Origin: an uncultured Eubacterium sp.
Lineage (GTDB): Bacteria > Bacillota > Clostridia > Lachnospirales > Lachnospiraceae
Assembly (NCBI GenBank): GCA_910579145.1
Contig: CAJTTQ010000006.1
Location: forward strand, 1-39,505
Length of the DNA: 39,505 nt
Reading direction: 5' to 3'
Below the pieces are notes generated by a model that did no database searches, had not been told where the DNA came from, and worked only from the letters and a program-made list of their open reading frames with translations. Positions 35,405 to 39,505 of this stretch are shown in pieces (position 1 is the stretch's first letter; each line of letters starts with the position of its first letter). Position numbers and translations under genes: made by a program.

Positions 35405-37180
35405 GTGGGAAAAGAGACGATAACGGCAGAACAAATAAAAGATAAACTGAGTGTTCCATTTGATAGCAGTGAAATATTAAAATATTGCAAAAAATGGAAG
35501 AGGATCTTGCAGGAAGTCAAGTCGGACTGCATGTATAAAAAGATTGCGGTACTTGGAGGATCCACGACGAAACATCTAAAGGATACACTGGAGCTTTTTT
35601 TGATGCGGGAAGGGATCCAGTGTGATTTTTATGAGTCCGAATACAATCGGTATTGGGAAGAAGGAGTTTTTGAAAACAGGGAACTCGAGCAATTTTCTCC
35701 GGATATTATTTATGTGTTTACCAGTTATCGTAACTTAAATCTGGATGAGGTGTTGGAATGCCAGTATGACAAATATGAGCAGTTGTGGGAAAAATTGCAG
35801 GAACGCTATCATTGTACGATTTTGCAGAATAATTTTGAATTACCGTTTTACCGCCTTTTGGGAAATCAGGATGCGGTTTTGAACAAAGGTGATACCTATT
35901 ATATTAACCGGATGAATGAAAAGCTGTATACATATGCCGGCAACCACAATAATTTTTATGTTGTGGATCTTCACTATCTGGCTGCTGAATTTGGATTGTC
36001 CAAATGGTATGACTTAAATACATGGTATTTGTATAAATATGCGTTTTCTTTGGAGGCGGTACCCCTTGTTGCATGGAATGTTTCGCGGATCATAAAGGCG
36101 ATGTGCGGGAAGAACAAAAAGGGGTTTGTTTTGGATTTGGACAATACCCTTTGGGGCGGCGTCGTTGGTGAAGACGGCCCCGATCACATAGAGATTGGAG
36201 AAGGGACGCCAGTGGGGGAGGCGTATTTGGAGTTTCAGAAATATATAAAGCGACATGAGGATTTGGGAATCGTGCTGAATATTTGCTCCAAAAATGATAT
36301 TTGTACGGCATTGGAGGGAATCCAAAAAGAAGAAAATCTGCTGAAACAGGATGACTTTTTTATCATCCAGTCCAATTGGAACCGGAAGGATGAAAATTTG
36401 AAAACGATAGCTGAAAAATTAAACGTCTCTGTCGATAGTTTGGTGTTTTTGGATGATAATCCGGCAGAGAGGGAGATTGTCAACCAAAATCTTCCGGCGG
36501 TGGAAACGCCTTCTTTTGATTCTGTGGAACATTATATCCAGTTGGTGGATCAAAATCATTATTTTGAGGTGCTGAATTTGTCTCAGGAAGACCAAAAGAG
36601 AAACGATATGTACAGGGAAAATAAGTTGAGAAAACAGGAGGAAGAAAGATTTCAGGATTATGGCAGTTATTTACGTTCCTTGGATATGAAAGCACGTATC
36701 CATCCTTTTCAGGAGGCTGAATGGGATCGGATCTTCCAATTGGTGCAAAAGAGTAATCAGTTTAATTTGACGACGAAGCGCTACACGATGAATGAGATAC
36801 AGGAAATGAGCAAAAGTCCGGATTACATGACATTGTCCGGAAGATTGAGGGACAGGTTTGGTGATAACGGGATCGTTTCCCTGATCGTCGTACAAAAGGA
36901 GGATGAGACAGCACATATCCGGCTTTGGGTTATGAGCTGCCGGGTGTTGGGGCGAAATATGGAATACGCGATGTTTGATGCACTTTTAGTCAGATGCAGG
37001 CAATGCGGCATTAGAAAAATAAAAGGGTACTATTTCCCCACGGATAAAAATGGCCTGGTCAAAGATTTATTTCAAAGATTAGGTTTTGAACATGAGGATG
37101 GGTGTATTTGGTGTTATGACATTCCAAAGGCTGGGGGAGAAATGAATGAGTATATAGCGATTCAAGAGGAGGGGGACTGA
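35405..37180 (+). CDS. FkbH-like HAD protein (HAD-IIIC/FkbH family)
   Basis: This is a 591-residue protein with three parts: an N-terminal SGNH-like region (VLGGSTTKHLKDTL, about 49-62), a HAD domain with FVLDLDNTLWGGVVGEDG (241-258), SKND (295-298) and FLDDNPAERE (348-357), and a C-terminal GNAT-like domain (about 430-580, VLGRNMEYAMFDALL). In polyketide pathways FkbH takes glyceryl from 1,3-bisphosphoglycerate and loads it onto an ACP. The same family occurs next to ACP and FabH-like genes in the Campylobacter jejuni flagellin-modification locus. A glyceroyl-ACP role is therefore plausible. GTG 35405 is set by AGGAG 8 bases upstream. Confidence 0.87.
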   Translation: MGKETITAEQIKDKLSVPFDSSEILKYCKKWKRILQEVKSDCMYKKIAVLGGSTTKHLKDTLELFLMREGIQCDFYESEYNRYWEEGVFENRELEQFSPDIIYVFTSYRNLNLDEVLECQYDKYEQLWEKLQERYHCTILQNNFELPFYRLLGNQDAVLNKGDTYYINRMNEKLYTYAGNHNNFYVVDLHYLAAEFGLSKWYDLNTWYLYKYAFSLEAVPLVAWNVSRIIKAMCGKNKKGFVLDLDNTLWGGVVGEDGPDHIEIGEGTPVGEAYLEFQKYIKRHEDLGIVLNICSKNDICTALEGIQKEENLLKQDDFFIIQSNWNRKDENLKTIAEKLNVSVDSLVFLDDNPAEREIVNQNLPAVETPSFDSVEHYIQLVDQNHYFEVLNLSQEDQKRNDMYRENKLRKQEEERFQDYGSYLRSLDMKARIHPFQEAEWDRIFQLVQKSNQFNLTTKRYTMNEIQEMSKSPDYMTLSGRLRDRFGDNGIVSLIVVQKEDETAHIRLWVMSCRVLGRNMEYAMFDALLVRCRQCGIRKIKGYYFPTDKNGLVKDLFQRLGFEHEDGCIWCYDIPKAGGEMNEYIAIQEEGD

Positions 37181-37182
37181 CA

Positions 37183-37599
37183 ATGAAGTCGTATACTTTT
37201 CATGATATAGAACAGGGGATGGAAGAACAGTTTACTGTTTGTGTAACAGAGGAGAAAATGGACCAGTTCCGAGCTGTCACTTTGGATACAAATCCGCTTC
37301 ATAGGGATCCGGATTATGCCCGGGCGAATGGTTATGAAGATAAGGTGGTATTTGGGATGCTCACCACTTCGTTTATCTCGACGCTTTGTGGTGTGTGGCT
37401 CCCAGGAGAAAATAGTCTGATCTATGATCTGAATGCGTCTTTTATTGAACCGGTTTATGTTGGGGATGAGTTATCGGTGTCAGGCAGGGTGGTTGAGAAA
37501 AGTGACGCCCTTCAGATGATTACGATAAAATGGAGTATTAACAATCAGCTTGAGGCATGCGTGGCTAGGGGCAAGGTTCGTGTCAGGGTACGAAAATAA
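37183..37599 (+). CDS. MaoC-like hydratase/dehydratase
   Basis: This is a 138-residue single hot-dog domain of the (R)-specific enoyl hydratase type. The signature is DTNPLHRDPDYARANGYEDK, with the catalytic Asp35 and His40, then VVFGMLTTSFIS. These enzymes interconvert enoyl and (R)-3-hydroxyacyl thioesters. It is the second dehydratase in the locus, different in family from the FabZ-like one at 32402. Starting 2 bases after the FkbH stop with GGAGGGGG upstream, it belongs to the same operon. Confidence 0.9.
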   Translation: MKSYTFHDIEQGMEEQFTVCVTEEKMDQFRAVTLDTNPLHRDPDYARANGYEDKVVFGMLTTSFISTLCGVWLPGENSLIYDLNASFIEPVYVGDELSVSGRVVEKSDALQMITIKWSINNQLEACVARGKVRVRVRK

Positions 37600-37634
37600 A
37601 AGCGGCAGATGATAGAATAAGGAGGAAATCAAGG

Positions 37635-39505
37635 ATGGAACAGCCATTAGTTAGTATTTGTATTTCATGTTATAATCATGAGAAGTATGTCAGACAGGCT
37701 TTGGAGAGTGCGATCAATCAAACTTATTCCAATTTAGAAATTGTGATAACGGATGATGGTTCGACAGACCAGTCGAGAGCCGTGATCAGAGAGGTGATGA
37801 AAGAGCATCCAGATAAAAATATCAGAACCATTTTTTCAGAAGTGAATACAGCCTTTGCGGTTGTAGAAGAGATGAATCTCAGTTTTCATGGGAAGTATAT
37901 GGCCGGTTTTTCAGCGGATGACTATTGGGGGGAGACTGCGGTTGAAACGTATGTGGATTTTATGGAAGAACATCCGGAGTGTGCGGCGTCTTTTACGGTT
38001 CCGGAGTTGATCATAGAACAATTTGACTCGCATGTGGATTTTTTGGGAAAGAATATGAGTCGATATGAATTGTTTGAGTTGCTGTTTTGTGAGGGGAATG
38101 GAATCTGCGCGCCGTCCATGTTTGTGCGCGGTGATATCTGGAAGGAAATGGGCGGATGGAAGTTTCAGTACCGGCAGCTTCAGGATTATGAGATATGGCT
38201 CCGCATACTACTAAAATATGAGGTTCATTTTTTTGAGAAAGGAAAGGTACCGGTTTTTTATCGTATTCATGGAAATAACCTTAGTAAGAGCACTACTGAC
38301 AATGTGCAGCGTGATTATGTAGAAAAGGCGTTCATACAGTTTCGTATCATAGAAGATATGGACGAGCAGTACTTTTTGAAAGCGTTTAGAAAGCAGATCG
38401 TTTACCCAGAGGATTCAGAGCGTTTTTGTTTGAATTGCGAAAAACTGATGGTATTGCTCCGTGCACCGGCCGTGCCATCGGATGGGGCCATATTATTTTA
38501 TTTTACTCATATCGGAGAAAACGATTTTTCTGAGCATATCGAAAAAGACTATTCATTTACCCGAAAAGATTTTTGGAAATTGACAGGGGAAATACGGGGA
38601 GTAGTAATGGAGAAAGCAAAAGGTGTTGATCTTGATACATTGATATCCTGTCAGGAGACGATTGAGCGCCAAAATAAACTGATAGAAAATCTTTTAAGCA
38701 GGCTTCGTCCGGTGGATGAGGAGGGAGGAGTACATGAACAAAGGAGCCAAAGGGTTATCGTAATTACTGATTGTAATCATAGTAAGATGATACAGAGATC
38801 GATCATGCCTGATGTCCATATTGAACTTTTGTTGGATTTCGAAAATATCTATACGAAATCTATAGAAGAACTTGAGGGTGATAAGCAGGTTGTGTCTGGC
38901 CAATTGACAAAACTTGCAAGCCATATGGATGAGATAGATTATGTGTTTTCTTTTATACAGAGGGATTACAGACAAAACGAAGAACTGGCCGACTGGGTTT
39001 TAGAGGAAGTAGCCCGGATCGGGTATCCGGCGGAAAAGGTAATGGATGGATGGAGGATATATCGTTCTTTTTATCCAAAAGAAAAATATGCAAGAGTATT
39101 ATCTAATCCGAACAAAGAGAGGTTAGATGGGTTGGTGTTTGGTATCTCTCATGCAGAGGCGGGGATCCGTTCTTCCTACCTTCCTGGGTGCGCGGTTAAT
39201 TGTGCTGTATCTTCGCAGGATCTATACTTTAATTATTTTACTGCACAGAAGATATGGGAAGAGTTTCCACAAAAGGTTGCGAACCTGAAATATGTGGTGA
39301 TTGATATGTTTGATTATACCTATTTCAATTTTGAGTCGATGCTCACTGGCGCTACAGTTGATTTCTTTCGGAGCAGCGGGATAGACTGTCCGGAAGTATT
39401 TAACGAGATGGGGAACAAAAATGTTTCTGAGTCAGCGGATGAATTAAATGCTTATCTAAAGACCCAATGGCCAAATGCTAATGAATATGAAAAAAATGTT
39501 CTTCA
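37635..39505 (+). CDS. GT2 glycosyltransferase with extra C-terminal domain (3' end outside window)
   Basis: An open frame runs from ATG 37635 (GGAGGAA and AAGG upstream) to the window edge with no stop: 623 codons plus two bases. Residues 1 to about 240 are a GT2 domain: VSICISCYNHEKYVRQALES, ITDDGSTD, FSADDYW (DxD-like) and LQDYEIWLRILLKYEVHFFE. From about residue 375 a second region of alpha/beta character begins (RVIVITDCNHSKM), and near the end FGISHAEAGIRSSYLPGC and AVSSQDLYFNYF resemble SGNH-like domains seen in clostridial surface-glycan loci. The last is pattern recognition only. It is the last visible gene in the glycan block. Confidence 0.85.
   Translation, partial: MEQPLVSICISCYNHEKYVRQALESAINQTYSNLEIVITDDGSTDQSRAVIREVMKEHPDKNIRTIFSEVNTAFAVVEEMNLSFHGKYMAGFSADDYWGETAVETYVDFMEEHPECAASFTVPELIIEQFDSHVDFLGKNMSRYELFELLFCEGNGICAPSMFVRGDIWKEMGGWKFQYRQLQDYEIWLRILLKYEVHFFEKGKVPVFYRIHGNNLSKSTTDNVQRDYVEKAFIQFRIIEDMDEQYFLKAFRKQIVYPEDSERFCLNCEKLMVLLRAPAVPSDGAILFYFTHIGENDFSEHIEKDYSFTRKDFWKLTGEIRGVVMEKAKGVDLDTLISCQETIERQNKLIENLLSRLRPVDEEGGVHEQRSQRVIVITDCNHSKMIQRSIMPDVHIELLLDFENIYTKSIEELEGDKQVVSGQLTKLASHMDEIDYVFSFIQRDYRQNEELADWVLEEVARIGYPAEKVMDGWRIYRSFYPKEKYARVLSNPNKERLDGLVFGISHAEAGIRSSYLPGCAVNCAVSSQDLYFNYFTAQKIWEEFPQKVANLKYVVIDMFDYTYFNFESMLTGATVDFFRSSGIDCPEVFNEMGNKNVSESADELNAYLKTQWPNANEYEKNVL

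Noticed and set aside
30402..37599. Housekeeping fatty-acid synthesis operon
   Set aside because: Duplicate KAS III, SDR and ACP genes, no FabD, FabF, FabK/FabI or Acc genes, WDS-type ACPs and an FkbH protein argue for a specialised pathway.

Overview
The window looks like a chromosomal segment of a motile, low-to-mid GC Gram-positive of the Clostridia, most likely a Lachnospiraceae member. The evidence is strong AGGAGG-type ribosome sites, several GTG and TTG starts, sigma-28 promoters of the (T)TAA(G/C)-N14/15-(T/G)CCGATAT type, a tandem flgK pair, a FliW/CsrA pair, a short flagellin and no outer-membrane genes. The species call is an inference. No stretch longer than 300 bases lacks a gene. 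I saw no tRNA, rRNA, CRISPR array, insertion sequence or attachment site.

Layout. (1) 1-177, minus strand: the 5' end of a gene with a Rossmann-like N-terminus, divergent from (2) 408-4614, a type IIA topoisomerase pair (ParE/GyrB-like, then ParC/GyrA-like). Both directions have good sigma-A promoters in the 230-base gap. (3) 4657-11576: a sigma-28 promoter followed by flgM, flgN, two different flgK genes, flgL, fliW and csrA. (4) 11593-15402: a second sigma-28 promoter, then flaG, fliD (with a large insert), fliS and a FliT/FlgN-like coiled-coil protein. (5) 15421-16556: a third sigma-28 promoter, a highly structured 5' leader, the flagellin gene and a strong intrinsic terminator. (6) 16619-28019: a glycosyltransferase block. 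It holds two CgeB-like GT-B enzymes around a small reverse-strand gene, then repeated copies of one GT-A module (one single protein, one 1247-residue protein with three modules, one short stand-alone copy), a GT2-methyltransferase fusion and a left-handed beta-helix acyltransferase. (7) 28016-37599: a new sigma-A promoter, then an FdtA-like sugar-nucleotide ketoisomerase, a radical SAM enzyme, a metallo-beta-lactamase-fold hydrolase, and a fatty-acid/polyketide-like set (two acyl carrier proteins, two KAS III-like enzymes, two short-chain reductases, a FabZ-like and a MaoC-like dehydratase, a GNAT and an FkbH-like HAD protein). (8) 37635 to the window end: a GT2 protein with an extra C-terminal domain, cut off by the window edge.

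How it fits together (inference). Regions 3-5 encode late flagellar parts (hook-filament junction, cap, filament), their chaperones, and the regulators FlgM (anti-sigma-28) and FliW-CsrA (flagellin translation). The flagellin leader carries the kind of GGA-bearing structure CsrA would bind. Regions 6-8 sit directly after flagellin and probably build and attach a glycan to the filament. The most unusual part is region 7: ACPs, KAS III, ketoreductases, dehydratases and an FkbH protein suggest that a dedicated acyl or glyceroyl group is assembled on an ACP and transferred to a flagellar sugar. That would be a Gram-positive counterpart, with a fuller reductive set, of the ACP/FabH/FkbH genes in the Campylobacter jejuni flagellin-modification locus.
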